Shown here: piece by piece, positions 34,443 to 46,853 of the stretch
How positions within the stretch are numbered: the first letter of the stretch is position 1
Layout: each line of letters opens with the position of its first letter
Assembly: GCF_947179165.1 (NCBI RefSeq)
Contig: NC_077243.1
Location: 36,778,001 to 36,842,000 of the forward strand
Length of the DNA stretch: 64,000 bases
DNA from: Solanum dulcamara
Taxonomy: Eukaryota; Streptophyta; Magnoliopsida; Solanales; Solanaceae
Direction: 5' to 3'
Made by a program: the position numbers and the translations under genes
The notes under the pieces: model-generated
What the model was told of the DNA's origin: nothing
What the model saw: the letters and a program-made list of their open reading frames with translations, nothing else
The model's database searches: none

Positions 34443-35500
34443 ATGGATAGCACAAGGTTTCCACTTGTTGCTGAACTAAAGGTCGAGGATGTTAGTGAAC
34501 AGATAGGAAATCTGGGAGAGGCCCAGGCCTTGAGATTCAGTGTTGCAAGTCTCAAGTACCATCGAGGGTATACCACAGACAAGTGTGGTTCTTGGTTCAG
34601 CGAGTATTTCTCAGGCCATAGTTCAGTTGGTTGTTCCCTAATAGGGTTCATCATCTATTTCTTAGTACGTGATTAGGTTTCTTGAGTGGGCCAAGCATAC
34701 TCCCACATTCTTCCTTACTAAATGGGATATGTGTTAGGGGTTCATCAGAGTATTGACTTTACCACTTTGTGGCATCAAAGCACTTAATAGCAGTGGGGTC
34801 TACCTTTCCTAAGGTTGTTAGCCATACAAAGGTCGTAGAGCAATCGTGCCTTGAGGCTTATATATATAGAGGTAAGAGGTCTCACTATTAGTATAGTCAT
34901 GATGATATCTCACCCAAGATGGGTATCAGTTTATCATTTTAGTAGAAACTATCTTCTTTATCAACCTATCAGACCTAAAGTAGCAGCACCTTAAGTTCCA
35001 AGAAGTTTTGAGGTAGATTGTGGTGCCTATGATGGACAAGGTTCAAGTTTAGCTTCTCAAGGTCTATATTTTGGGTATATTTTGGGTATTTAGTTTGGGT
35101 ATTTCAGCTAGCTATGTTTGGTCATTCATGTTTCAGTGTGATGAGATGGGACACTTTACTGGGGATTTTCATAGGGCTATGGTGATGTCAGTTAGGGGTG
35201 GTCCCCATAGTGTCAGAGATAGTCTTCCACCTAGCATAGGTAGTCAGTGTAGATCCTCATGGCCTTTAGATAAGACTTTGGGCCATATGAACTACTTTGA
35301 TTGCAGTGAGATTGGATACTTGTTTAAGGAGTGCCTCGGGCATAATTTGATCATACATACATTGCCAGTGTCGATTAATCCCTATGCTAAGGTTGTTAGA
35401 GCATATTGTACTTTGGTGAGCTTGGGTATCGGTCTAGAGTATTTCCCCGATGTAGGACCATGTGGTTTATTCAGTCAGGTCAGTCACATAGGTTTATGAT
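34443..35500 (+). pseudogene. Relic gypsy gag
   Basis: Highly decayed. ATG at 34443 opens a 77-codon frame, and the frame 35071-35499 contains YFDCSEIGYLFKEC, a recognisable but damaged zinc knuckle (pattern CX2CX4HX4C, only some residues kept). Position just after the primer site and this knuckle are the grounds for calling it gag. Protein and frame cannot be reconstructed. Confidence 0.5.
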
Positions 35501-37270
35501 AGCTCCAATCACAGATGGTGCCCAGAGTATTGTAGGTAGTAGTTCAGGTGTTCAGGCCGAGGTCGGATACGATCCCTATTAAGATTATATAGGAAGGTTG
35601 GAGGTCGAGACTCCAGGTGTCCTTAGTAATTGTGCGATTTCATTATTATATCCTTTATTTCGATTGTTGTATGGATTTAGGGTATGCATACCCTTCCTAA
35701 TTAGCTTTTGTTCATATTTGATTGTTGTGGTAGCTTTATTTGAGATTGTATATGTGTATATAACCCATAGCTTATTTTTCTTTATAGTGGATCGACTAGG
35801 TCATGTTTCTATGACTATGAGTATAGGTTGAGTAACTCTCTATACCTTTGTATTTGGTTCCTTGGTTATAATATTTTGGGTGGACCAGTTGGATTTCCCC
35901 TTTTTGCAACCCTTGTTGTATGCTTTGCTGTGATATTGATCCTTCCTTGAGAGGTAGCTAAACCAGCCTTCCCCAATTCGAAATATTTTATGATGTTGGA
36001 CTTTGTTGGCTTAGAGGGTTTCTTTCATTGTGTGCCGCCCTTTTGTATTGGTAGTTTGGAAATTATTGGCTATAGGAGTTATGTGAGGGATGTTATGTCC
36101 TTTTATAGTGCTTACCGTGGTTGCCTAAAAAGGTTGGCCATTTTATTCCTTTGTCTTAGTCTTATTCTTAGTTCCTGAGGTTATGGAGTTTATGTTTGTT
36201 CAACTAATCTATTTGGTTCTCTTTATGGTGGTTTTAGTGCTTGGTTATGGCTATTAGGGAATTGGAGATGTGACCTCTTATAGAACTTTTTTATTGTCGT
36301 TGTTCCTCAACAGCTATATAAGGTTTGGTTGTGATTCGGTGTCGTAGTGGTGGTGTTCTTTAGTGGCTTCACACTTAGCCTTCGTTGGAGGCTGGAAATT
36401 TTCTTAGAGTCTCATCAATAGGAAGGGGTCAAAGTAATCCGTGGGATCATTAATTATTTACTTATTTAGGAAGCAACGTTAGCTTTTACCTTTGTAGCTA
36501 GCTTTCATTATTTGTTTTTGGCAGTTGGTGCCTTTTGGATCTTTATCAACATATTGGAGGTGCTTATTCTCTACCTAGAAGATCAATGTATCTTTTCCCC
36601 GTGGTATGATTATCCTTTGGAGTAGAATATTCCATTCAGGATATTGTGTTTCAACTTGGAGTTTTGGATTTAGAAATTCAGGGGATGATATTTGGACTTT
36701 TCCCCTGGTTGAGTTGCTTAAAAACTATTGTCAGACCTCAGTATTCAGGTTGAGCATGTCGTTCTTTCGAGGTTTGTATAAGGTGGTCAGGTGAGAAGGA
36801 TACAAATGATGCTGGAGGTGTTTTTTATGGCTAAAGACATGTAGGACGCTCCTAATAACTAGAAAATGTTGAACTTGGAGCATAAAGTAGGTATTTTGTT
36901 TCTGAGTTCTGTAGCATCTTTTCTTGTTGTATGTTTTCTTAATTTGGTTGTTTCAATGTGTTATTGGTGTATCACAATTGATTTTGGTTCTTTGGATATA
37001 TTTTGTTCTACTAAGTGGAAGCTAGAGTCAAAGGAAAGAATTGGAAGATATTTGGAAATTTGAGGTGGATTTTAGAATTTTCTTAGCCTAAATTATATGA
37101 TTGGGTTGTCCGCTCCGAGAGAGTGTATAGAGGTCTGGGGAAGCATATGGGCCCAATCCCTCATCTATTTTTGCCTTTCTTTTTAGTCCATTGACTTTTG
37201 AGGAGAAAATCCTTTTTAGTAATGCATGTTGTAATGAACTCCATGTCATTTCCTCTGTTTTCGATCTTTT
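35501..37270 (+). other. Unclassified interior of relic element
   Basis: No reverse transcriptase, integrase or protease motif could be found. The sequence is T-rich on the plus strand with short open frames of mostly hydrophobic composition, such as 35598-35831 and 36606-36794, which I do not count as genes. It may be eroded non-coding interior or unrelated DNA. Confidence 0.35.
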
Positions 37271-37279
37271 CAGTGTTTA

Positions 37280-37800
37280 GAGCTTTTTTATAGCGACCTC
37301 AAGTCATTTATGATTGGCTGGGACTGACAGTTTGGCTACCAGATCGTTCATTTAAAATTTTTGCAAGTTTTTGTGTTTTTGAGCTTCTGGAGTTCATATG
37401 GTTGATTTTGATCAAAACTGGATGAAGATGGCCTCAGAATGCAATTTTGACAATTATGTTAGCTCTAGAACAAAGAGTTTGGTCTAGAATGACCTTTCAT
37501 TCGAAACTCGAGGCTTCCAGACTCATTCTGACATACCTTGTGGATTTTGACCTAAAATAGAGCTTGGGTATAGGACCAATTTTTCATCAAGATGACCTCG
37601 GTTGGAAGTTTTGACATATCCAGTAAGTCTGCAATGTCAAATGTAGTGGGTTAGCAGATCTCAGTTGTGAGAACTGGGTTATGAATGAATCTTGAGCCCT
37701 AGGTGCCGCTTTCGCAGAGGCCTAGATCTTAGCCTCCCTATTTGCGAGCCAGACGCTGTGTTCGCAAAGTTCATGCTCCTTGTTCATTACAATCGCGGAC
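37280..37800 (+). repeat. Relic LTR fragment, probable 3' LTR of the relic element
   Basis: Matches 1480-1850 (GCGACC..CAAGTCATTTATGATTGGCTGGGAC, then a GACCT.. tail) and in its last 120 bases resembles 9690-9870. Cut at 37801 by a minus-strand LTR. Confidence 0.5.
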
Positions 37801-38887
37801 TATCACAACCCAAGACTACCACCTAGACGTGACATGGTGAATAGAATCCCAAAAGACTCTAAACGAACCACTTGATATAGCATGAATCTAAGGTAACAAC
37901 ATAAATAATATAAAAAGACAAAAGAAATAAAAAATTCAAATTGACAATGTCAAAATGAAACCAAAATCACAGTACAAGACCATAAAATAGAAATATATGT
38001 TTGACATAAGCCTCTACAGCATAGGTGTGGCTAGGACAAACTCTAGCTTGCAAAATAATCAGGAAACTGAAAAGTAAGTCTGAATGACATAAAGCATAAA
38101 GTGGCCATGTCCCCAAAACTTGAGGACTCACCAAGTGTGGATAAGGGGATCAGAAATGATGCTAACTGCAAGCTACATGTGAAAATTCCGAACTTATATT
38201 ATAAAATAATATAGGCAAGTAAGAAACATGTATATATATAATATGGGAATATGATAAGTATGGAAACATGATAATGCATGACCAAGTAAGAACATGACAT
38301 AATATGATGCCTGAGTTCATAAAACATAATACAAGGTCAATACAATATTCAAAAAATTCATAAACTATTGTGAGAGATACCATTAACCGACATAAACCAT
38401 GTGACCTATAACATGGAGTTTTGTGTATTGCTCTAACACCAAAAAGGGAGTGTTCTACTTGCCAAGCTAAGGGCCATAATCTTAAGCTTAGGTGGATCCA
38501 CTAGATAATGTCCATTCGGGACATATCTACGGGGGCATGTAGTTCTAAGAGCTAGGTAGTCACCAGTAGTCCAACTCGGTGCTAAGTAAACTCCCAACAG
38601 AAAACATGCATAATATTATCATTTTCATATTTTTAGTCTTAAAAATGGTAAGAATCTAGTAATACAAAATCATTTATGAAGACTCATAATCATAAGAATA
38701 GCTCCTTTAAATATATCAAGACTTCATAACATAATCAATTTATAAGAGACACTTAATCGAAAGCATCTAAATTATGATAATCTGTCATAATAAGAATACT
38801 TCAATCAGAAGCAACCTAATATCATAAATTCATGTTGACACTTTATTCAAAATTATCCTTGAATCATAATCTCTTTTAACTTATAAT
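37801..38887 (-). repeat. Minus-strand gypsy LTR, left half (split by third element)
   Basis: Starts TATCACAACCCAAG and contains 'cctagacgtgacatggtga', the mirrored LTR end that also opens the solo LTR at 50825. It stops at 38887, where the third element begins, and resumes after 46853. The open frame 38162-38383 is not a gene. Confidence 0.7.
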
Positions 38888-40960
38888 TATAAGACACTGG
38901 AAATTTAGAAAGTCATAAAAAAAGGAACAAAGGATGAAAACTCAGAAAAATGTAGTCTTTAGCACCAGGTGATGTCCACGAAAGGACATCATGTGCCTTG
39001 GTATGCATCACGGCCCGTGGTGAGCCACCATGGTAGTGATTCAGGAAATCAGTCCTGAAGGGTGAGGTCCACAAAAAGAGAACATGAACCGTGGTGAGCA
39101 CCACGGGACATAAAGACATCCATGGTGACCCCACCCCTAAGGCCTTAAAAACCTTTCCAAGGCAAGGACCACGAGTTATGACCATAAGACATGGAGTTAT
39201 TCAAGGACTGTGGTGTGTTCTGTGGTAGTCATTACTGTAGGTTCTGCACCATGACTATGTTTCACGGGCCATAATTCCCTCCATAGACTATGAAGGTTTC
39301 CGTGGAGGAAGTAAAGATACTCTCCTGCAACCCCAAGATTTTATCCTCCAATTTATTTTCCCAGGGACACCACTAGGAACCATGACAGGCACCACATACC
39401 GTGAAAGGTCCCGGTGAAGCCTTAGTCTGGCCAATTTTAAAAGGGGTATTTATGTCTTCTCTCGTATTTTAATATTAAAGTGTGGTCATTTTGGACTCAA
39501 TTCACCTACCTAAAGATCCTAAACCTTCCAAAGCCTTCATTCTTCACATTAACTCTTTCAAACAAAAGCCCTAACCTCTTAACTACTCTCAAGGTCTACT
39601 CCTCCCCTCTTAAGCAAGGTTCTAGGATTTCCTCAAGGAAGGTCAAGTCTCCAATATTGTCAAGCTTGCATTGAGAGTTATTACCCAAGGTATGTGGGTC
39701 TCATTCGTAGGTTCTTTCACCCATGGAGCTCAAATATTTTCTAAACTCCGTAGTTCAATTTTAAATGGTGAAATCGTATGGGTTTCTATATTATGAATCC
39801 AAATGCATAGATTATTGAATATTTGTAGGTTGTTTACCTATCTTAACTTCTATTGACTCTAAATTTCATGAAATGATTGATTTATCAAATGTCCTCATAT
39901 GAAAACATGGAAAGGTTTTGAAGTTCATTGGTGGGTTACTTTAAGGATATCTTTATTGATGCATAAATTACTCTCATGCATGCTATTATTGATTTTAAAT
40001 GATTTGAAAGTTGAATGAATAGAATCCACCTACTTTAATTATATTACAATGAAGTTGAATTGAAAGCTTGACTCCTAAATAAAAGTTTATGAAAGCCAAT
40101 GTTTATGATTAAAGGGAGTCTTATGAAGTTAAATAAGGATAAAATGATTATAAAATGATGTATTCCACTTATGAAAGACCACTTCTCACTTGTGTGAATC
40201 AAATAAAAGGTTTTAATGAGCTATTCTACCAAATGATATTTTGATGATCTAAAGATATGTAAATGATCATATTTTATGATATATGACTATTCCATGGGAT
40301 ATGACTAAGCCCGAATGGGGCATTAAGGTCGGATTCGGTATAGAAATTCTAGTAGCAACCCTTTGCCTCATTAACTATGTGCCAACATAGGAGCCCTTAT
40401 AGGCTTAGGCTAGTAGATCCACAAAATCCCTTAAAGTCAAAGTTAAAGTTAAAGAAATGAATGAAGTTAACGGAGTTCTACCCGATAGTAGTCTCCTCAT
40501 GCCAACGTAGGGGGGTTATGTTGCATTCCATGTAATATCTCTCATGGTCTTAAATATCGGTTCTGGTCATCTTCCCACAAAATAAATATTTTAAATGTTA
40601 TTTATATGATGGATTATGCATGCATTGCATGATGCTTCATACTACATTAACGTTATAATGTTTCTTAAATGTCCATGCATACCTGCATACTTAGTAAATT
40701 CAAAGTACTAACGCGTACTCTTTTGCCTAGATGATATCACTATGTAGGGACCAATATTACTCCACACTCATCTCCATGTGGCTAGTTGATTATGTTAAAG
40801 GCTACTACATTGGTGAGTTATCATATTTTGGGAATAATATCCCTACCTTTGAATGTCATTACCTATGAAAAGTTAAATGAATGCTAAGAGGCTTAGGTGA
40901 TGGACCTCCGGGTGTCTCATTAGTTGTGTCACGTCTAGGCTGTAGGCTTGGATTATGGAA
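38888..40960 (+). repeat. 5' LTR of third element
   Basis: Starts TATAAGACACTGG (partner TATAAGACCCC) and ends GATTATGGAA. Similar to 44571-46848 throughout. A deletion of about 200 bp lies near 40851, where the partner has sequence between CCTACCTTT and TTGAATGTC. CCACGG/CCGTGG-rich palindromic motifs occur between 38960 and 39420. Confidence 0.88.
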
Positions 40961-40964
40961 AACT

Positions 40965-40976
40965 TGGTATTAGAGC
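40965..40976 (+). other. Primer-binding site (tRNA-Met), third element
   Basis: TGGTATTAGAGC, one mismatch to the canonical site, four bases after the LTR end. Confidence 0.88.
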
Positions 40977-41160
40977 TTGAGGTTTTGAATGGTCTTTGGA
41001 GTCTAACATACCACATCAAATAGGGTCTTATTCATGGTTGTGAAGCACGCCACGATTTTGAATAGGGGACTATGAGATATTTAGGAAAGTTTTCACTTCT
41101 TTCAAATTCATTTTGTTCCCTAGAGTGTCCTAAGACTTCCTCTAACTAACACATCATTTT

Positions 41161-42260
41161 ATGTCCTCTAGATCATGCCTCCAAGAAGAGTGCCTCTACC
41201 TTGATTATGAGGAACAAACTCCTCTATTTCTCGAGGATCCATATCATGAGGAAGGAGTGACACATATGGAATTCCGTAACATCATCACTTATTTGGCTCA
41301 AGCCATAGCCAACCAAAATAACCAAGGCATTATTCCTCCTTCTCAAGTGCCTATCCGGCTTCTAGGATTCGAGACTTTAAGAAAATGAATATGCATGAGT
41401 TTGATAGTTCTAACATAGATTATGACCCTATAGAGTTTATTGAGGATGTCTATAGGATCGTGGTTATCATGGGAGTTCCTCAAAATGAGAAGACTGAGAT
41501 AGTGGCCTATCAACTCAAAGGCGCGACAAGGGTTTGGTATGAGCAATAGGTTATTGAGAAGGGTGAAGACATGGGTCCAATAGAATTGGAAGAGTTCAAG
41601 AGTGCTTCCTAGATCATTTTTTCCTTTGGAGCTAAGAGAGGCAAGGATCCAAGAGTTTATCAACCTTCACCAAAGGAGTATGAGTGTGAGGGAATATACC
41701 CTCAAATTCACTAAGTTGTCTAAGTATGCTCCTTTCATGGTCTCCGACCCAAGGGTGAGGATGAGCAAGTTCATTTCTGGTTTGTCTAGTTTGGTGTCCA
41801 AGGAATGCAAGACGACCATGTTGGTCAAAGAGCTGGACATGTCTTGGCTAATGACATATGTGGAACAAATTGAGGAATAAAAGTTGAGGAAAAGGTCAAA
41901 AGGGTTCAAGAAGGCTAGAGTTGACGGTGGAGGGTTCAATCCTCAAAGGTTCGGTTATGGTGGTAATAGAAAGGGTCAAGGTGGGCAACAATTTATGAGA
42001 CAAGTTCCACCAATATTCTTCCTCCAAGGTCTAATAAGGACAAGGCCCCCAATACGATGGTTCAAAGGGAGAATGTTGGTACCCAAGCTTTCTCCGCTTG
42101 TAAGAAGTGTGGAAAGAATCACAAAGGGGAATGCTTAGTCAGTTCTAATTCATGCTTCAAATATGGTAAGTTGGGTCACCATGATAGAGATTGTAGAGGT
42201 TATGGTGGTAGGCCTCAAGGCCAAATTGCTCATAGGAAACAAGTTCAAGGAAGTGGCTAA
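41161..42260 (+). pseudogene. gag, third element
   Basis: The likely start (41175, MPPRRVPLP) meets a stop after nine codons. The frame 41161-41388 carries the next part (YHEEGVTHMEFRNIITYLAQ). The frame 41602-41880 has the core SKECKTTMLVKELDMSWLMT. In the frame 42057-42260 the first knuckle is intact (CKKCGKNHKGEC) and the second has lost one Cys (CFKYGKLGHHDRDC). Several frameshifts make it a pseudogene. Confidence 0.85.
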
Positions 42261-42319
42261 TACACCAACCTCTTTTATGCCTTGCATGGAAGACAAGAGG
42301 TTGACAAAGCACCCAATGT

Positions 42320-42690
42320 TGTCACCGGTATGTTAAAGGTCTTTGCTTTTGATGTGTATGGATTATTATATCTGGTGCAAATTTGCCGTTCGTTACTCCA
42401 TTCCTTGCTAATAGGTTTGAGGTGTCACCCAAAATGTTAATAGATCCATATATGTTATCTACCTCCGTTGGTGAGTCAGTTGTTTCTAGAAAGGTTTATA
42501 AGGGTTGTACCATGTCTATCTTACATAAAGTTGTTACTTGTGATCTCATAGAGCTTTACATGGTAGATTTTGATGTTATCCTTGGGATGGATTGGTTGTA
42601 TGAATCTTATGCTTTTACAAATTGTAGAACTCATAGATTCAAGTTTCAATTCCTAAATTAGTCTATTCTAGAATGAAAGTGTCATGATTC
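42320..42690 (+). pseudogene. Protease, third element (active-site Asp lost)
   Basis: Frame 42383-42661 reads NRFEVSPKMLIDPYML and later [19 protein letters not shown]. Just upstream, translation in the matching frame gives IISGANLPFVTP, so Ile stands where the catalytic Asp of the D-x-G motif should be. The region ends at a stop near 42659. Confidence 0.78.
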
Positions 42691-43060
42691 GGTAATGTGG
42701 TTGCTGATGCACTTAGTAGGGTGTCTATGGGGAGTGTGGCTTATGTTAATAAAGGGAAAAGAGAGTTGGTGAAATATGTCTATCAATTGGCTAGATTAGG
42801 CTAAAGTTGAGTGGTTCCGATGATGGTGGTATGTTTGTTCACAAATGGTCCAAATCATATTTGATGGTGGATGTTACGTCAAAACAAGACCTTGACCCGA
42901 TATTTGTGGAGTTAAAGAAGTTGGTGAAATAAAAAAAGGTAGAGGTATTTTCGCAAGGAGGAGATGGAGAACTTCACTACCTAGGTCAGTTATGTGTTTT
43001 AGATATAGATGGCATAAGGAGTTTTATCTAGAAGGAGGCTTGTAATTCATCACACTCTAT
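42690..43060 (+). pseudogene. RNase H end and pol linker, third element, at deletion junction
   Basis: After 'catgattcggtaatgtgg' the translation becomes [18 protein letters not shown], which in the outer element lies 1.6 kb further on, at the end of RNase H. The missing piece corresponds to 25860-27260 of the outer element, about 1.4 kb. The junction is about 42694-42700. Confidence 0.82.
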
Positions 43061-43730
43061 TCATCTCGGTTCAACTAAAATTTACCAAGACTTAAAAGAT
43101 ATTTGTTGGTTGGGTGGCACGAAAAAGGATATAGCAAGGTTCAATATCGAATGTCCGAATTGCCAATAGGTTAAGGCCGAACATCAAAGGCTAAGCTACA
43201 TAGCCCAAGACATTGAAATCCCTACTTGGAAGTGGAAAGAGGTGAACATAGACTTTGTAGTGGGTTTGCCTCATAGTCATAAACGTCATGATTCGATTTG
43301 GGTGATTGTCATATCACTTTATATCGGTCAAGACTTCTTATAGAATGACTAAGTTGGCTCACTTTCTATCGGTCAAGTCTTCTTATAGTGCGAAGGAATA
43401 TGCTAAGTTTTATATTCGAGAATTAGTAAGGTTGCATGGTGTGTCTTTGTCAATTATTTTGGATTGTGGTACCCAATTCACTTCTCACTTTTGGAGATTT
43501 TTTCAAAGGGGTCTTGGTACCAAAGTGAAGCTAAGCACCGCATTCCATCCTCAAACCGATGGGCAAGCCGAGCGAATAATCCAACACTAAAGGATACATT
43601 AAGGGCTTGTGTGTTGGAGTTCAAAGGTTGTTGGGATGACCATTTAACGCTCATTGAGTTCGCCTACAATAATAGCTACCATTCAAGTATTAAGATGGCA
43701 CCGTTTGAGGCTTTGTATGGGAGATGATGT
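43061..43730 (+). pseudogene. Integrase, third element
   Basis: HLGSTKIYQDLKD (with HPG to HLG) and CPNCQ stop at TAG 43168-43170, the same Gln codon that is a stop in the outer element. NIDFVVGLPHS keeps the first catalytic D. A 45-bp tandem repeat (43315-43343 and 43360-43388) sits right after it. The frame 43306-43590 keeps IILDCGTQFTS and TDGQAERIIQ, with the second D and the E. A shift near 43590 follows. Confidence 0.87.
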
Positions 43731-44327
43731 GGATCCCAAGTTGGTTGGTTCGAAGTTAGTGAGATGACCTTCTTAGGTCCTGATCTGGTGGTTGATGATT
43801 TGGAAAAGGTGAGAGTCATTAGAAAAAGGTAGAAGATGACTCAAAGTTGCCAAAAGTCATATTCTGATACAAGGAGAAGAGATCTTAAGTTTAATATGGA
43901 TGATTGGGTATATTTGAAGGTTTCACCCATTAAGGGTGTAGTCCGTTTTAGTAAGAAAGAGAAATTGAGCCCTAGGCATGTAGGGACATATAAAGTCTTG
44001 AGACGTGTTGACAAGGTTGCTTATGAGTTGGAGTTTCCATTGGAAATGGCCATGGTTCATTCGGTGTTCCCTATGTCTATGTTGAGGAAATGTGTGGGTG
44101 ATCCTAGTTCAATTGTTCCTTTGGAAGTAGTGACTATTGATGAATACTTGACTTATGAGGAGGTTTCGGTTGAAATTTTGGACCGGCAAGTCAAGAGATT
44201 GAGGAATAAGAAAGTTGTATCCATCAAAGTCCTTTAGAGGAATCAACAAGTTGAAGGTGCTATATGAGAAGCGGAAGCGGATATGATGAGGTGATACCCT
44301 CATATCTTTCACTCTACTCAAGCCTAA
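43731..44327 (+). pseudogene. Integrase C-terminus and chromodomain, third element
   Basis: Frame 43836-44237 (133 codons) holds MDDWVYLKVSPIKGVVRF, KLSPRHVGTYKVLRRVDK, SVFPMSMLRKCVGD and EILDRQVKRLRNKKVVS. A TAG at about 44235-44237 breaks the chromodomain (VL*RNQQVEG). The polyprotein end would be TAA 44325-44327. Confidence 0.87.
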
Positions 44328-44554
44328 AGTACTAAGTCATTCAAGCACAAATGTTTACAACTCCTACATTTCAGATTTTCCTTTAGTCTTCATATACATG
44401 CATAATCATGAATTGAATTTTAAAGTCATCTTTTATGCTAAGTTTAAAGATCTTATGTTATTAATTTTTCAAGTATCATTTTATTTATATTGGGTTGCTA
44501 GTCCTTGTGCCGAGTCCATTCTATGCTAATGATTGGCATTTGAGGATGAACGTT

Positions 44555-44570
44555 CCCAAGGGAGATATAA
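44555..44570 (+). other. Polypurine tract, third element
   Basis: CCCAAGGGAGATATAA, next to the 3' LTR start TATAAGACCC. Confidence 0.85.
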
Positions 44571-46848
44571 TATAAGACCCCAGAAATTTAGAAAGTCATA
44601 AAACGAGGAAAAAAGGATGAAAACTCATAAACATGCAGTCCTTAGCACTAGGTGATGACCATGAAAGGACATCAAGGGCTGTTGTCCACACCATGCCTCG
44701 TGGTGAGCCACCATGGTGGTGATTCAAGAATTTAGTACTATAGGGTGAGGTACACGACAATAGACCACGGATCATGGTGAGAACCATGGGACGTGAAGCC
44801 CTCTATGGTGACCCCTCCCCTAAGGCCTCAGAAAACTTTCCAAGGAAAGGACCATGAGTGACCACCAGGAGCCATGGAGCTCTTTACGGGCCATGATGTG
44901 TTATGTGGTGGTCACTCATGCAGGTCCTGCACCACGACCACATTTCACGAGCCGTAATGCCCTCCATAGACCATGAAGGTCTCCGTGGAGGAAGTGAAGA
45001 GACTCTCCTGCAACCCCAAGATTTTCTCCTTACCAAGGTACACCACCACGGGCCATTGTGGGTACCACAGACAATGAAGCGTCCCCATAAATCCCTGATC
45101 TGACTAGTTTTAAAAGGTGTATTTTAGTCTTTTCCAGTGTTTTAATACTAAAGTATGGTCGTTTTGAGGACTGAATTCACCTATCTAAACACCCTAAACC
45201 TTCCAAAGCCCTCATTCTTCACATTAACTCTTTCAAAGAAAAACCTGAACCTCTTCTGCTCCTCTCAAGGTTTTCTCCTCCATTCTCAAGCAAAGTTCTA
45301 GGATTTCCTCAAGGAAGGTCAAGTCTCCATTATTTTGAAGCATGCATTGAGATTTATTCTCTAAGGTATGAGGGTCTCATTCATAGGTTCTTACACCCAT
45401 GAGCCCAAGTATTTTCTAAACTCCATAGTTCAATTTTAAATGGTGAAATCTTATGGGTTTGTATATTATGATTCCAAATGCATAGATTATTGAATATTTG
45501 AAGGCTATTTACCTATCTTAACTTCTATTGACTATTAATTTCATGAAATGATTGATTTATCAAGTGTCCTCATATGAAAACATGAATGGGTTTTGAAGTG
45601 CATTGGTCGGTTTCTTTAAAGATGTCTTTAATTGATGCATATGTTACTATCATGCATGTTATTATGGATTTCAAATAAATTGAAAGTTGAATGAATAGAA
45701 CCCACCTACTTTTATTATGTTACAATGAAGTTGAGTTGAAAGCTTGACTCCAAAATGAAAGTTTATGAAAGCAAATGTTTATTATTAAAGGGAGTCTTAT
45801 GAAGTGAAAGAAGGATGAAATGATTATGGAATTCCGTATTCCACTTGTGAAATACGAATTCTCACTAGTGTGAATCAAATGAAAGATTTCAATCGGCTAT
45901 TCTATCGAATGATGTTTTGATGATATAAAGCTATGTAAATGATCTTATTTTATGATATATGACTATTATGTGGGATATGACTTAGCACTGAATGGGGCAT
46001 TGAGGTGGGATTTTGTAAGGAAATCCTAGTAGAAACCCTTTGTCTCATTAACTATGCGCCAACATAGGAGCCCTTGTAGGTTTAGGCTAATAGGTCCACT
46101 AAATCCCTTAAAATTAAAGTTAAAGTTAAAAAAATGAATGAATCTGATGGAGTTCTACTCGGCAAGTAGACTCCCTATGCCAACATAGGGGGTTTTGTTG
46201 GATTTTATGTAATAGCTCGCATGGTCTTAAATGTTGTTTATGGTCATCTTCCCACAAAATGAATGTTTTAAATGTTATTTATATGATGGATTATTCATCC
46301 ATTGCATTATGCTTCATACTACATTAAGGTTCTAATGTTTCTTAAATGCCCATGCATGCCTGGATACTTAATAAATTCAAAGTACTAATGCATACTATTT
46401 TATCTACATGATATCACCATGCAGAGACCGACGTTGCTCCACACTCACCTTAACGTGGCTAGTTGATTACATTGAAGACTACTAGTTTGATGAGTTCCCA
46501 TGATTCGGGATCAATATCCCTACCTTTTTTATCTTATGGTATGTATAGACTTTTTGTTATCTTTTGGTGCTTTTGGATCTATAATTGAGGGTGAGCTGGG
46601 GACATTTCTTAGCCCCTGCCAAGTCTATTAGTAGAGGTATGTTTGGATGATAATGTACAATGATCTAAAATTGTTGTTGGATTTTATTCTATGACGTTTC
46701 CCTTAGCCCCATTGTCCCTTTTATTTCCATTTACTATTGAATGTCATTACCTATGAAAAGTTAAATGAATACTAAGAAACTTGGGTGAGAGACCTCCGGG
46801 TGTCTCATTTGATGTATCACGTCTAGGCTCTAGGCTTGGGTCATGACA
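44571..46848 (+). repeat. 3' LTR of third element
   Basis: Starts TATAAGACCCC and ends GTCATGACA; 2278 bp. Contains the roughly 200 bp missing from its partner (about 46518-46735). Several CCACGG/CCGTGG-type motifs between 44640 and 45090. Confidence 0.9.
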
Positions 46849-46853
46849 ACAAT

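Larger units (their letters stand above)
38888..46848 (+). mobile_element. Tekay/Del-like gypsy element, RT and RNase H deleted (third element)
   Basis: Order: 5' LTR, tRNA-Met primer site, gag, protease, then a direct jump to the RNase H end and integrase, chromodomain, polypurine tract, 3' LTR. Near-duplication ATAAT (38883-38887) and ACAAT (46849-46853). It splits the minus-strand LTR. LTRs are 2073 and 2278 bp because the left one has lost about 200 bp. Missing polymerase and RNase H mean it could only have moved with help, or lost them after insertion. Confidence 0.88.

Noticed and set aside
35598..37063. Hydrophobic frames suggesting membrane proteins (35598-35831, 35990-36178, 36606-36794, 36866-37063)
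   Set aside because: T-rich codons create F/L/V-rich text; they are in unrelated frames inside a relic element.
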